Shown piece by piece: positions 8,155 to 17,666 of a DNA stretch of 64,000 nucleotides. Origin of the DNA: Endozoicomonas sp. SCSIO W0465 (GTDB taxonomy: Bacteria; Pseudomonadota; Gammaproteobacteria; Pseudomonadales; Endozoicomonadaceae). Position 1 is the stretch's first letter, and each line of letters begins with the position of its first letter. Position numbers and translations under genes: made by a program. Where the stretch lies: NCBI RefSeq assembly GCF_023716865.1, contig NZ_CP092417.1:6054001-6118000 (forward strand), given 5' to 3'. Below the pieces are notes generated by a model. The model was not told the origin of the DNA. It ran no database searches and worked only from the letters and a program-made list of their open reading frames with translations.

Positions 8155-9857
8155 AGTTCTCGTCCAAAAACACAACCAATTGAAAACTGTAGATTTTATC
8201 CTGAAAAATTAAGTGGAGCCCTACTGCTATCTGGCGACTAAACTTCCCAAGAGCAAGAAACATAAGGGATTGCCAAAAACAGAGGACTCCAAATGCGCAA
8301 AAAACGCAACCCGCAGTGTAGTATGGAACTCCATTACGTACCTCATGAAATCTGCTCCCAGCTTTCCGGTATCTCGCAATGGCTTGACGCCCATCCACAG
8401 TTCAATGACTGGATTTATGAGGACTTAAGTTCTGGTGATAAACAGAACACTGGGCGGAACGGACTATCAGCAGAATCCGTTCTTCGTGCGGCACTCCTGA
8501 AACAGTATTTGAATTGTGATTATGACTACTTGTCGTTTGTTTTGATGGACTCCATGCTCTTTCGAGACTTTTGTCGCCTCGAACCAAACCAGCGCCCCAG
8601 TCGCTCCAGTTTGCATGGGCTCATCAGCCTTCTTACTGCATCTACATGGGAACGGATTAATAACTGTCAGCTAATGACCGCTAAAGATCAGGGTATTGAA
8701 AAAGGGCGCACTGTGGCTATTGACAGCACAGTCACCGAATCGGATATCAAACCTCCTTGCGACAGTGATCTTTTAGCCAGTTCCGTTAAAGAAATTTGTC
8801 GGCTGCTGGAACGGGGACAAACACTGACAGCGACACCGCTTTATGAATATACCCATCACAACCGAGCCGTAAAAGATGCGGCCAGAAAATGCATCTACGC
8901 TGGCAAAGAAGAGCGGCATCAGCATTATAAAAAACTGCTGCAGTTGACCCGAAAATCCCGGAAGGTACTTATCGAAGCTACTGTCACGCTAGCAAACGCC
9001 CGTCAGCAGGGGCAGTGTCTCCTGGCTGATGATGCCGACAAGTGGCAGGCCGATGTGGATCACCTGTTACCCCTGGTGGATGCAATAGTCTCCCAGACAG
9101 AGCGCAGGGTCTTTAAGGGTGAAAAGGTGCCAGCCCAGGAAAAAGTGGTTAGCCTGTATGAACCCCATACGGATATCATCGTAAAAGACAGGCGGCAAGT
9201 ACAGTATGGCCATAAACTGAACCTGGTTCAGGGAAAAAGTCGATTGATCCTGGACCTGGTTATTGAGGAAGGTAACCCAGCGGATTCGGACCAATTCATT
9301 CCGATGATGGAAAGACAAAAAGAAATTTATGGTCGTGTACCTCGCCAGACAAGCGGTGACGGCGGATACGCGTGTCGCGCTAATTTGGAAAAAGCCAAGG
9401 CCATGGGAATCAGCGATGTAGCTTTTAATAAGAAGCGCGGACTTGAAGTCGAAGAGATGACTAAAAGTCAGTATGTGTATAAAACGCTCTTTCGCTTCCG
9501 GGCAGGTATTGAAGCGGGAATTTCGTGGCTAAAGAGATGTTTTGGGCTATCACGTTGCCACTGCAAGGGTTCTGAGCGTTTTGATTCTCATTGCTGGTTA
9601 TCGGTGGTCTGTTACAACCTGGTGATTCTGGCCAGACACCCGGCACCATCCTGATAGCCACCTCCACGCTACATGAAAGTACCTTTCCAGCATGGTGGGA
9701 GGATGTTTTCTGCCTGCTTTTCGCGTTTTTCTCCAATATCCGTCCCAGATTAGAGAAAAAAAGGGAAGAGTTTTTGCGGCTCTCTGGAATTTCAGGAAAT
9801 ATCAAAACGAACGTACAATCTAATTATGATTGCCTGATGCGTTTTTGGACGAGAACT
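8155..9857 (+). mobile_element. ISNCY-type element, copy A (intact)
   Basis: Terminal inverted repeats AGTTCTCGTCCAAAAAC at both ends and a 4-bp duplication AGCT (8151-8154, 9858-9861). Length 1703 bp. The same element, once its two passengers are subtracted, is also exactly 1703 bp in gmd (copy B). Confidence 0.9.
8293..9654 (+). CDS. ISNCY-type DDE transposase
   Basis: Transposase of 453 residues starting at ATG 8293 after an AGAGGA ribosome binding site. Seen: TVAIDSTVTESD (first catalytic Asp), a helical insertion, then VSLYEPHTDIIVKDRR, YGHKLNLVQGKSRLILD, GDGGYACRANL (second Asp) and FRAGIEAGISWLKR (Glu) in the C-terminal third. This arrangement is that of transposases annotated as ISNCY; an IS1182-like relationship is possible and I cannot distinguish them without comparison. 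The frame is intact. Confidence 0.85.
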   Translation: MRKKRNPQCSMELHYVPHEICSQLSGISQWLDAHPQFNDWIYEDLSSGDKQNTGRNGLSAESVLRAALLKQYLNCDYDYLSFVLMDSMLFRDFCRLEPNQRPSRSSLHGLISLLTASTWERINNCQLMTAKDQGIEKGRTVAIDSTVTESDIKPPCDSDLLASSVKEICRLLERGQTLTATPLYEYTHHNRAVKDAARKCIYAGKEERHQHYKKLLQLTRKSRKVLIEATVTLANARQQGQCLLADDADKWQADVDHLLPLVDAIVSQTERRVFKGEKVPAQEKVVSLYEPHTDIIVKDRRQVQYGHKLNLVQGKSRLILDLVIEEGNPADSDQFIPMMERQKEIYGRVPRQTSGDGGYACRANLEKAKAMGISDVAFNKKRGLEVEEMTKSQYVYKTLFRFRAGIEAGISWLKRCFGLSRCHCKGSERFDSHCWLSVVCYNLVILARHPAPS

Positions 9858-10110
9858 AGCTAAAAATAATCTTAATCTACCCGGCGAATCTAAGTTGTGC
9901 TTGATTACTTCATCTGATATTTCTTGCTATTTAAATGAGCTTCCTTCTAACTGGATAGAATATCTGATAATAATTAATAAAGAAAGCATTTCAGATCAAG
10001 AAATAGAAGATGTAATAGTTAATAGTCTATGTGTTTTAGTATTGCATCAGTCTGCAACGCAATCAGGTGTATTAGCGCAATGCAGTAGTTTTTCAACGCC
10101 CGTATTAGTT

Positions 10111-10303
10111 AGTTCCCATCCAAAAACTATAGCCCTTGGGCCACGTAGCCTACAGAGATTTGACGTGCTCTGAATTTACAGGAAAATCACATCAACTCCG
10201 CTGTAGCCCCCGAAAACTGGTTGAAAAAGGCGTCAAAACAAAACTTGATTTTTTCCCTCTAAGCCTTGGCACGCATAGGCTGCAGAGTTTTTGGACGAGA
10301 ACT
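10111..10303 (+). mobile_element. 193-bp MITE derived from the ISNCY-type element
   Basis: Left end AGTTCCCATCCAAAAACT and right end (inverse) AGTTCTCGTCCAAAAACT; the right end carries the same 17 bp as the ISNCY element. The 4-bp duplication AGTT is at 10107-10110 and 10304-10307. No coding capacity, and the interior is unrelated to the full-length element. Removing it restores the glycosyltransferase frame (TPVLV-RDIPAF). Confidence 0.85.
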
Positions 10304-11296
10304 AGTTAGAGATATACCTGCATTTACACAGTATATTAAAAAAGACTCTTGTGTTCTTTCCTTTCAATTCTCATCTAAAGAACTTTATGATAAATCAAAG
10401 CAAGCATACATTGATGCAGATAGTAATGTTTCAATGATGTCAGATTTATATGGTAAATATTTTTCACCTATAAATTTTGAAAAATATTACCCTGACCTTT
10501 AAAGTTTCTTAATTTCTTTTGGATCATAGATATGGCAAATAAAATTGCTTTAATAACTGGTATTACTGGGCAGGATGGTTCCTACCTTGCCGAATTCCTT
10601 TTAAAGAAAGGCTACGAAGTCCATGGCATCAAACGTAGAGCTTCGTTATTTAATACTGACCGTGTGGATCATATTTATGAAGACCCCCACACTAAAAACC
10701 AGCACTTCAAACTCCACTACGGCGATCTGAGCGACAGCTCCAACCTGACCCGTATTATCAGCGAAGTGCAGCCGGATGAAGTGTATAACCTAGCGGCACA
10801 GTCCCATGTGGCGGTCTCTTTTGAGGCGCCGGAATACACCGCTGATGTGGACGCACTGGGTACGTTGCGACTGCTGGAAGCCATTCGCTTTTTAGGTCTT
10901 GAGAAAAAAACCCGTTTCTATCAGGCATCTACTTCTGAACTGTATGGTTTGGTACAGGAGATTCCTCAAAAAGAAACCACACCTTTCTACCCTCGTTCCC
11001 CTTACGCTGTAGCCAAGATGTATGCGTACTGGATCACGGTTAACTAGTTCTCGTCCAAAAACGCATCAGGCAATCATAATTAGATTGTACGTGCGTTTTG
11101 ATATTTCCTGAAATTCCAGAGAGCCGCAAAAACTCTTCCCTTTTTTTCTCTAATCTGGGACGGATATTGGAGAAAAACGCGAAAAGCAGGCAGAAAACAT
11201 CCTCCCACCATGCTGGAAAGGTACTTTCATGTAGCGTGGAGGTGGCTATCAGGATGGTGCCGGGTGTCTGGCCAGAATCACCAGGTTGTAACAGAC

Positions 11297-12904
11297 GTAA
11301 CTGTTCAGCACCCCCACATAAATCTGGAATTTTCTGATTTTTATACCATCCTCTTAAGCACCATTTTTCCACAATATTCGCCAGCATGATTCCAGAACTA
11401 CCCGCAACTATGTCGGCTGAGATTCTCTTGAAAGAGAATGCAGAGCTGCGGATGAGAGTTGCCTGTCTGGAAGAGCGATGTCGAGAATTGGAAGAAAAGG
11501 TTGGCAAGAACAGTCAAAACAGCAGCAAGCCGCCATCGTCTGATGGTTATCAAAAACCTTGTAAAAACAGTAATTCTCCAGATCATTCTGACGACCTTTC
11601 CGCAGATAAAGGTACCGATCCATCGGATGAAAAACCCAATCCTAAAAGTCTGAGACAGTCTTCTGGTAATAAAGCCGGTGGAAAGAAAGGGCATCAGGGC
11701 ACTTGTCTTAAACAGGTCGATATCCCTGACTATATTGAGTACCTTCCGGTTAAAGAATGCAATAAATGTCAGGCGTCTCTTCTTGATAGTGAGCCGGTCA
11801 AATATATTGAACGACAGGTGTTTGAACCAGGGAGACCGGGTGAATTTGAAGTAACGGCCCATAGAGCTGAAGTAAAAATCTGCACTTGTGGTTGTCGGAA
11901 TCAGGCTGAATTCCCGGAAGGTGTTACCGCTGCCGCACAATATGGCTCAGCCACACAGGCTATGGCCGTCTATCTTAACCAATACCATTTCCTGCCTTTT
12001 AAGCGCGTGTCAGAGTATTTTAATACTCTCTATAAAATGAGTGTAAGTGCAGGCACTGTCGCCAATTTTGTGGCCAGAACCTATGAAAATCTGGCTTCTA
12101 CTGAAGAGGTTATTCGTGACGCCTTGCGGGAATCGTCTGTTGCCGGAGCCGATGAAACGGGTATGCGGGCCGAGGGCTCTTTGCACTGGCTACACGTTAT
12201 GCGGGATGAACAATGGACGCTCTACTACTTGTCTGAAAAGCGAGGTCGTGAGGCCATGGACACGATGGGCATACTGCTAACATTTGCAGGCGTTCTGGTT
12301 CATGATCATTGGAAATCCTATTTTGCATATGCGGCAACTCACGTACTTTGCAATGCCCATCACCTGAGGGAGCTTTTGGGTGTTGTTGATAGGGACAGCA
12401 ATCAACTGGCGTTGCGATTGATGAAGCTACTGAGGCTTTCCTGGCATTACTGCAAGGGCTTTAAGACCATAGGTATGCTACAGATGCCAAGTGTTGTCTG
12501 TGAACGAATCGAGAAGATTTATGACCGGTTGCTTCAGCGGGCTCTAATGAAAGAAGTCGTCTATATGGAGAAGCAACGAGAGGAGCTTAAGCGCAAGAAA
12601 GTCAAGAATACTAAAGCTTACAATCTCTTCAAACGACTCACTGAGTTCAAGGCTGAGACACTGCGCTTCATGTCAGATTTTACCATTCCCTTCGATAACA
12701 ATGGCAGTGAGCGGGATGTTCGAATGGCCAAGTTAAAGCAGAAAATCTCAGGCTGCTTCAGGAGTGCAGACGGTGGTTCTATGTTTGCACGGATTCGCAG
12801 CTATTTGTCGTCTGCCAGAAAACAGGGAATGGACATATATCAATCACTTCATAGAGCTGTTCGGAATTACTGTAATATGCCTTTGCTCAGTGCTGAATAG
12901 TTAC
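11297..12904 (+). mobile_element. IS66-family element, copy 2
   Basis: 1608 bp with GTAACTGTTCAGCAC and GTGCTGAATAGTTAC ends, flanked by the exact 8-bp duplication TAACAGAC (11289-11296, 12905-12912). It is inserted near the C-terminal end of the ISNCY transposase gene in gmd. Confidence 0.94.
11386..12900 (+). CDS. tnpC: IS66-family transposase
   Basis: Intact 504-residue transposase, identical in the visible translation to copy 3 and to copy 1 apart from one missing Gly codon. It has the same N-terminal coiled coil, SKPPSSDGY linker, CNKC/CTCGC cysteines and GADETGM / LVHDHWKSYF / GSERDVRMAK catalytic segments. Because its ends and duplication are also intact, this copy and copy 3 are the best candidates for an active source of the family in this window. 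Confidence 0.93.
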   Translation: MIPELPATMSAEILLKENAELRMRVACLEERCRELEEKVGKNSQNSSKPPSSDGYQKPCKNSNSPDHSDDLSADKGTDPSDEKPNPKSLRQSSGNKAGGKKGHQGTCLKQVDIPDYIEYLPVKECNKCQASLLDSEPVKYIERQVFEPGRPGEFEVTAHRAEVKICTCGCRNQAEFPEGVTAAAQYGSATQAMAVYLNQYHFLPFKRVSEYFNTLYKMSVSAGTVANFVARTYENLASTEEVIRDALRESSVAGADETGMRAEGSLHWLHVMRDEQWTLYYLSEKRGREAMDTMGILLTFAGVLVHDHWKSYFAYAATHVLCNAHHLRELLGVVDRDSNQLALRLMKLLRLSWHYCKGFKTIGMLQMPSVVCERIEKIYDRLLQRALMKEVVYMEKQREELKRKKVKNTKAYNLFKRLTEFKAETLRFMSDFTIPFDNNGSERDVRMAKLKQKISGCFRSADGGSMFARIRSYLSSARKQGMDIYQSLHRAVRNYCNMPLLSAE

Positions 12905-13846
12905 TAACAGACCACCGATAACCAGCAATGAGAATCAAAACGCTCAGAACCCTTGCAGTGGCAACGTGATAGCCCAAAACATCTCTTTAGCCACGAAATT
13001 CCCGCTTCAATACCTGCCCGGAAGCGAAAGAGCGTTTTATACACATACTGACTTTTAGTCATCTCTTCGACTTCAAGTCCGCGCTTCTTATTAAAAGCTA
13101 CATCGCTGATTCCCATGGCCTTGGCTTTTTCCAAATTAGCGCGACACGCGTATCCGCCGTCACCGCTTGTCTGGCGAGGTACACGACCATAAATTTCTTT
13201 TTGTCTTTCCATCATCGGAATGAATTGGTCCGAATCCGCTGGGTTACCTTCCTCAATAACCAGGTCCAGGATCAATCGACTTTTTCCCTGAACCAGGTTC
13301 AGTTTATGGCCATACTGTACTTGCCGCCTGTCTTTTACGATGATATCCGTATGGGGTTCATACAGGCTAACCACTTTTTCCTGGGCTGGCACCTTTTCAC
13401 CCTTAAAGACCCTGCGCTCTGTCTGGGAGACTATTGCATCCACCAGGGGTAACAGGTGATCCACATCGGCCTGCCACTTGTCGGCATCATCAGCCAGGAG
13501 ACACTGCCCCTGCTGACGGGCGTTTGCTAGCGTGACAGTAGCTTCGATAAGTACCTTCCGGGATTTTCGGGTCAACTGCAGCAGTTTTTTATAATGCTGA
13601 TGCCGCTCTTCTTTGCCAGCGTAGATGCATTTTCTGGCCGCATCTTTTACGGCTCGGTTGTGATGGGTATATTCATAAAGCGGTGTCGCTGTCAGTGTTT
13701 GTCCCCGTTCCAGCAGCCGACAAATTTCTTTAACGGAACTGGCTAAAAGATCACTGTCGCAAGGAGGTTTGATATCCGATTCGGTGACTGTGCTGTCAAT
13801 AGCCACAGTGCGCCCTTTTTCAATACCCTGATCTTTAGCGGTCATT

Positions 13847-15278
13847 CTTAGGGTAGACATTAAGCTCAAAAAAGGTTCGTTTCCGGCGGCAGAACCCACC
13901 TTGAACAGCCACAATAAAGCTTCGAAACCATTATCAATGGCTGAACAAGATGAGTACTGCAAATAGTAGATTAGTTGAAAAAAACTGTTGACCTGTTTCG
14001 ACCGGTCAGAACTCCTAAGTATGGCGGAACAGCTTGGTTTTACTATACGACAGCGAGATATCCGTCCTTTGGATTTTATCCTCTCACTGATCGATGCCCT
14101 CGCTGGTGATGGAAACTGCGATACCCAGGCGGATCTACACCGTAAATTTAACGAGTTGACGGGGCTGAATGTCTCTTATCGTTCTTGGGCAAATCAAGCT
14201 AAAAAGGACGCGCTGCCTACTCTTATCCTGTGGCTATGGGTGCAGTGTCTGGAAATATTTTCCCGCAAAGTCATGGCGTTTGATGAAGACAGTCCATTTT
14301 CAGAGTTTGAGCACATTCTGATTCAGGACGGTTCGTCACAAGCTGTCTATGATGCCCTGAAAGAAGCATTTCCCGGCAGGTTCTCAACGGTCAGTCCTGC
14401 TGCCGTCGAGCTTCATACGACAATGGATCTTCTCACCAACAACCTGGTGCGGGTGCAGCTGACTGAAGATACCCGTTCAGAAAGAGACTGTCTGCCACCA
14501 CTGCCAACATCCATGGCCTATATCCTGATGCTAATGGATGCCGGTTATTTTGAGCTGGAACTCTTTGCCGCTATTGATGACAGGGAGGGTTCTTTTATCT
14601 GCAAGGCACCTCAGAGTATCAACCCGACGATACTCAGCGCGGTACGGGAGGATGGCAAGAATCTCAATCGCTACAAAGGACAAAAACTGAAGGATGTACT
14701 GTCTGGCTTCCCCAAAGACCAGTGCCTCGACCTGGATGTAGAATGGCCGGGATTCAAAGCCTGGCCATTCCGCTTGGTTGTCCGCTGGAATGACAAAAAA
14801 CAGAAGTGGGTTTTCGTTGTGACCAACCTGAACCGGGTGGAGTTCACCTTGAGTGATGTGCTCCAGGCCTATCGTCTACGGTGGCAGATAGAGCTGATTT
14901 TCAAAGAGATCAAATCCTATTCAGGGTGGCATCGTTTTAACACCAAATCAGCGACACTGGTGTTTAGCCTGATTCTGATGTCCTTTGTGGTTGTGACGTT
15001 GAAAAGGTACCTTGCCCATGCTGCACAGGCGAACCTCTGTGAAAGTGGGAGCATTGAGGAAATCTCGACGCACAAGGTGATGAAAAGTGGGACTCACCTG
15101 TTTGGTAATGTGATTTCATCGTTGATGAATGCAGGAAAGTCATTGGTCTCATGCATTAAAAAGCTACTGGACTTCTGGGGAAATAATGCGAAACGAGAAC
15201 ACCCTGCACGGGATGGTTGTTCAGGGCGTACAAGATTAGGCCTTTGTGCGGTGGGTGGGGCTTAATGTCTACCTTAAG
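13847..15278 (+). mobile_element. IS4-family element inside ISNCY copy B
   Basis: Inverted repeats CTTAGGGTAGACATTAAGC and (inverse of right end) CTTAAGGTAGACATTAAGC differ at one position. An exact 10-bp duplication AGCGGTCATT lies at 13837-13846 and 15279-15288, in the range known for IS4-family elements. Length 1432 bp. Confidence 0.92.
13988..15265 (+). CDS. IS4-family transposase
   Basis: DDE transposase of up to 425 residues. Seen: ILIQDGSSQAVYDALK (first Asp), an internal region with LMDAGYFELELFAAIDDREGSF cut here to LMDAGYF (second Asp), and the Y-(2)-R-(3)-E-(6)-K signature of IS4 in YRLRWQIELIFKEIK. The start is uncertain: TTG 13988 gives the longest frame, while ATG 14021 is possible. 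The C-terminal tail after FWGNN is basic and unusual. The frame is open throughout. Confidence 0.85.
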   Translation: MTCFDRSELLSMAEQLGFTIRQRDIRPLDFILSLIDALAGDGNCDTQADLHRKFNELTGLNVSYRSWANQAKKDALPTLILWLWVQCLEIFSRKVMAFDEDSPFSEFEHILIQDGSSQAVYDALKEAFPGRFSTVSPAAVELHTTMDLLTNNLVRVQLTEDTRSERDCLPPLPTSMAYILMLMDAGYFELELFAAIDDREGSFICKAPQSINPTILSAVREDGKNLNRYKGQKLKDVLSGFPKDQCLDLDVEWPGFKAWPFRLVVRWNDKKQKWVFVVTNLNRVEFTLSDVLQAYRLRWQIELIFKEIKSYSGWHRFNTKSATLVFSLILMSFVVVTLKRYLAHAAQANLCESGSIEEISTHKVMKSGTHLFGNVISSLMNAGKSLVSCIKKLLDFWGNNAKREHPARDGCSGRTRLGLCAVGGA

Positions 15279-16526
15279 AGCGGTCATTAGCTGACAGTTA
15301 TTAATCCGTTCCCATGTAGATGCAGTAAGAAGGCTGATGAGCCCATGCAAACTGGAGCGACTGGGGCGCTGGTTTGGTTCGAGGCGACAAAAGTCTCGAA
15401 AGAGCATGGAGTCCATCAAAACAAACGACAAGTAGTCATAATCACAATTCAAATACTGTTTCAGGAGTGCCGCACGAAGAACGGATTCTGCTGATAGTCC
15501 GTTCCGCCCAGTGTTCTGTTTATCACCAGAACTTAAGTCCTCATAAATCCAGTCATTGAACTGTGGATGGGCGTCAAGCCATTGCGAGATACCGGAAAGC
15601 TGGGAGCAGATTTCATGAGGTACGTAATGGAGTTCCATACTACACTGCGGGTTGCGTTTTTTGCGCATTTGGAGTCCTCTGTTTTTGGCAATCCCTTATG
15701 TTTCTTGCTCTTGGGAAGTTTAGTCGCCAGATAGCAGTAGGGCTCCACTTAATTTTTCAGGATAAAATCTACAGTTTTCAATTGGTTGTGTTTTTGGACG
15801 AGAACTAACTATCGCGAGTCCTATGGTATGTATGCCTGTAACGGCATTCTGTTTAACCACGAATCTCCTCGACGTGGCGAAACCTTTGTAACCCGTAAGA
15901 TTACCCGTGGTCTATCCAATATCGCTCAAGGTCTTGAATCTTGCCTGTTCCTTGGCAATATGGATGCCCTGCGTGACTGGGGTCATGCCCGTGATTATGT
16001 GGAGATGCAGTGGCTGATGTTACAGCAGGAACAGCCTGAAGATTTTGTCATTGCCACCGGTGTTCAATACTCTGTACGCCAATTCGTAGAGTTCACAGCA
16101 AAAGCCATTGGCTTCACTATTAAGTGGGAAGGCTCTGGTGTTGAGGAATGCGGTTACGTGGAAACCATTGCCGGCGATAATGCACCGGGGCTTACCGTAG
16201 GGCAGCGCATTGTTGCGGTTGACCCACGTTACTTCCGTCCAGCTGAAGTAGAGACACTTCTTGGTGATCCAACTAACGCAAAAAATAAATTGGGTTGGGT
16301 TCCTACCACAACGCTGGAAGAAATGGTTACTGAAATGGTTCAGTATGATCTCTCCCAGGCTAAGCAGCATGCCTTATTGAAAGAGCATGGTTATGATGTG
16401 AAGGTTTCGAGGGAGTAGACACTATTGCCTGAGGACGATTATATTAATCTGTTTCTCTGGTTCCTGCCTTGCCTCCGACCAATAAGCAGGGTTTTATAGA
16501 GCCAACTGACAATACAGGAAATCCCA

Positions 16527-17576
16527 GTGCCTGAGCAAATGCCTGATGGTTATCGTCCGTGGCTTCAAGCTATCAAATCCCGCATCTATAGCGCACAGCA
16601 ACGGGCTGCTATTGTCGTCAATCAGGGAATGTTGGAGCTTTACTGGCATATTGGGCAGGAGATCCTTGAACGGCAGGAGCAGCAGGGCTGGGGTTCCGGG
16701 GTTGTGAGTCAGTTGGCAAAGGATTTGAAGTCAACTTTTCCTGATATGAAAGGGTTCTCCCGCGCAAACCTAATGTATATGAGGGCGTTTGCAGAATCCT
16801 GGCCTGATCTGATGACGGAGGCAAATGTCCAACAGACTGTTGGACAAATTCCCTGGGGGCACAACCTTCTGTTGTTAAGCAAACTGAAAGACCGGTCAAA
16901 GCGCCTTGGGTATGCTGCCAAGACGATTGAAAACGGTTGGTCCCGTAATGTATTAGCGCATCAGATCGAAAGTCGTTTGTTGGAACGACAGGGAAAGGCC
17001 GTTAGCAATTTTACCTGTTCACTCCCCAACCCTCAGTCAGAACTAGCTGAGCAAACCTTGAAAGATCCATACCTTTTTGACTTCCTTACTTTGCGGGAAG
17101 ACGCTAAAGAACGAGAGATCGAGCAGGCACTTACCCGACATATCAGCCAGTTTCTGTTGGAGCTGGGTGCAGGTTTTGCTTATGTAGGCCAGCAGGTTCA
17201 TGTTGAGGTGGGCGGTGATGACTTCTACCTGGACTTGCTGTTCTACCACCTCAAACTGCGTTGTTACATTGTGGTTGAGCTAAAAACAGGAGATTTTAAA
17301 CCTGAGCATGTGGGGCAGCTGAATTTTTACCTCTCAGCGGTAGACAGCCAATTGAGGTCTGATCAAGATGCCCCGAGTATAGGCCTTTTGCTCTGCAAGA
17401 GTCGTAACAAAATCGTGGTTGAATACGCTCTCCGTGATAATGCTAAACCCATTGGTGTGGCTGAATATCAACTATCTCAAAGCCTGCCTGAAGCCTTGGA
17501 AGGTGAGTTGCCCAGCATTGAACGGTTAGAGGAGGAAGTACGGTCATATGAACGTGGAGTCCTGCCCGGGGAGTGA
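16527..17576 (+). CDS. DUF1016 / YhcG-family PDDEXK nuclease-like protein
   Basis: Members of this family (E. coli YhcG) combine an N-terminal winged-helix-like DUF1016 domain with a C-terminal PD-(D/E)XK nuclease fold; their cellular role is poorly known and has been linked to DNA processing and mobile-element contexts. Seen: 349 residues; DUF1016_N pattern AIVVNQGMLELYWHIGQEI and GFSRANLMYMRAFAESWP, IPWGHNLLLLSKL, then a nuclease core DFYLDLLFYHLKLRCYIVVELKTG, where D and E-x-K supply the PDDEXK residues. GTG 16527 has AGGAA at a good distance; ATG 16539 is an alternative. It lies between gmd and fcl and is not part of the sugar pathway, so it was probably acquired separately. Confidence 0.85.
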   Translation: MPEQMPDGYRPWLQAIKSRIYSAQQRAAIVVNQGMLELYWHIGQEILERQEQQGWGSGVVSQLAKDLKSTFPDMKGFSRANLMYMRAFAESWPDLMTEANVQQTVGQIPWGHNLLLLSKLKDRSKRLGYAAKTIENGWSRNVLAHQIESRLLERQGKAVSNFTCSLPNPQSELAEQTLKDPYLFDFLTLREDAKEREIEQALTRHISQFLLELGAGFAYVGQQVHVEVGGDDFYLDLLFYHLKLRCYIVVELKTGDFKPEHVGQLNFYLSAVDSQLRSDQDAPSIGLLLCKSRNKIVVEYALRDNAKPIGVAEYQLSQSLPEALEGELPSIERLEEEVRSYERGVLPGE

Positions 17577-17666
17577 TGACAATAGTATGTTCTTAATAGG
17601 TTTTAGCTTTAGCCCGTGAGTTGGCGAGCTGCCGAAAAAGAGATTAGTTATTTATTTAAGGTTTCT

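Larger units (their letters stand above)
6480..10502 (+). pseudogene. Glycosyltransferase (GT4-like) remnant shredded by four insertions
   Basis: Joining 6480-6594, 6762-6803, 8114-8154, 9862-10110 and 10308-10502, that is, deleting each element with one copy of its target duplication, gives one open frame of 213 codons plus a stop. The reconstructed protein reads ...YISYIGHVNKGKGISDF..., then LVLHQSATQSGVLAQ and PVLVRDIPAF, the C-terminal nucleotide-sugar-binding half of a GT-B fold glycosyltransferase. The N-terminal half is missing, replaced by IS66 copy 1. Insertions in order: a 159-bp MITE, an IS1595 element, an ISNCY-type element and a 193-bp MITE. It lies 30 bp upstream of gmd, so it probably transferred a sugar during synthesis of the same fucose-containing polysaccharide. 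Which sugar cannot be told. Confidence 0.8.
11249..15668 (-). pseudogene. ISNCY-type transposase, split by IS4 and IS66
   Basis: Minus-strand transposase in three pieces: N-terminal part 15668 to 15279 (MRKKRNPQCS ... CQLMTA), central part 13846 to 12905, and a short C-terminal piece 11296 to 11249 (YNLVILARHPAPS in the intact copy). It is otherwise nearly identical to the intact 453-residue gene at 8293. It cannot make a full protein, but its ends could still be mobilised by copy A. Confidence 0.88.
11046..15806 (-). mobile_element. ISNCY-type element, copy B, carrying IS66 and IS4 elements
   Basis: Same AGTTCTCGTCCAAAAAC ends as copy A, opposite orientation, 4-bp duplication AACT at 11042-11045 and 15807-15810. 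The 4761 bp equal 1703 (own length) plus 1616 (IS66 with its 8-bp duplication) plus 1442 (IS4 with its 10-bp duplication). The order of events is therefore ISNCY into gmd first, then IS66 and IS4 into ISNCY. Confidence 0.93.
10532..16418 (+). pseudogene. gmd: GDP-mannose 4,6-dehydratase, interrupted by nested IS elements
   Basis: Converts GDP-D-mannose to GDP-4-keto-6-deoxymannose, the first committed step to GDP-L-fucose. Seen: Rossmann motif GITGQDGSYL at residues 9-18, TSELYG, and the YAVAK catalytic pair near residue 160; the break follows WITVN. The C-terminal part resumes at 15811 with YRESYGMYACNGILFNHESP. Deleting 11046-15806 plus one AACT copy joins the halves in frame as 373 codons, the usual length of Gmd, so no other damage is visible. 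With the insertion the protein ends after about 171 residues and lacks the substrate-binding half, so the step should be lost unless another copy exists. fcl, manC and manB downstream complete the pathway. Confidence 0.93.

Noticed and set aside
15786..16418. A separate NAD-dependent epimerase gene starting in the ISNCY end
   Set aside because: Its first residues come from the element's inverted repeat; the rest is the 3' half of gmd, in frame with the 5' half after removal of the element.
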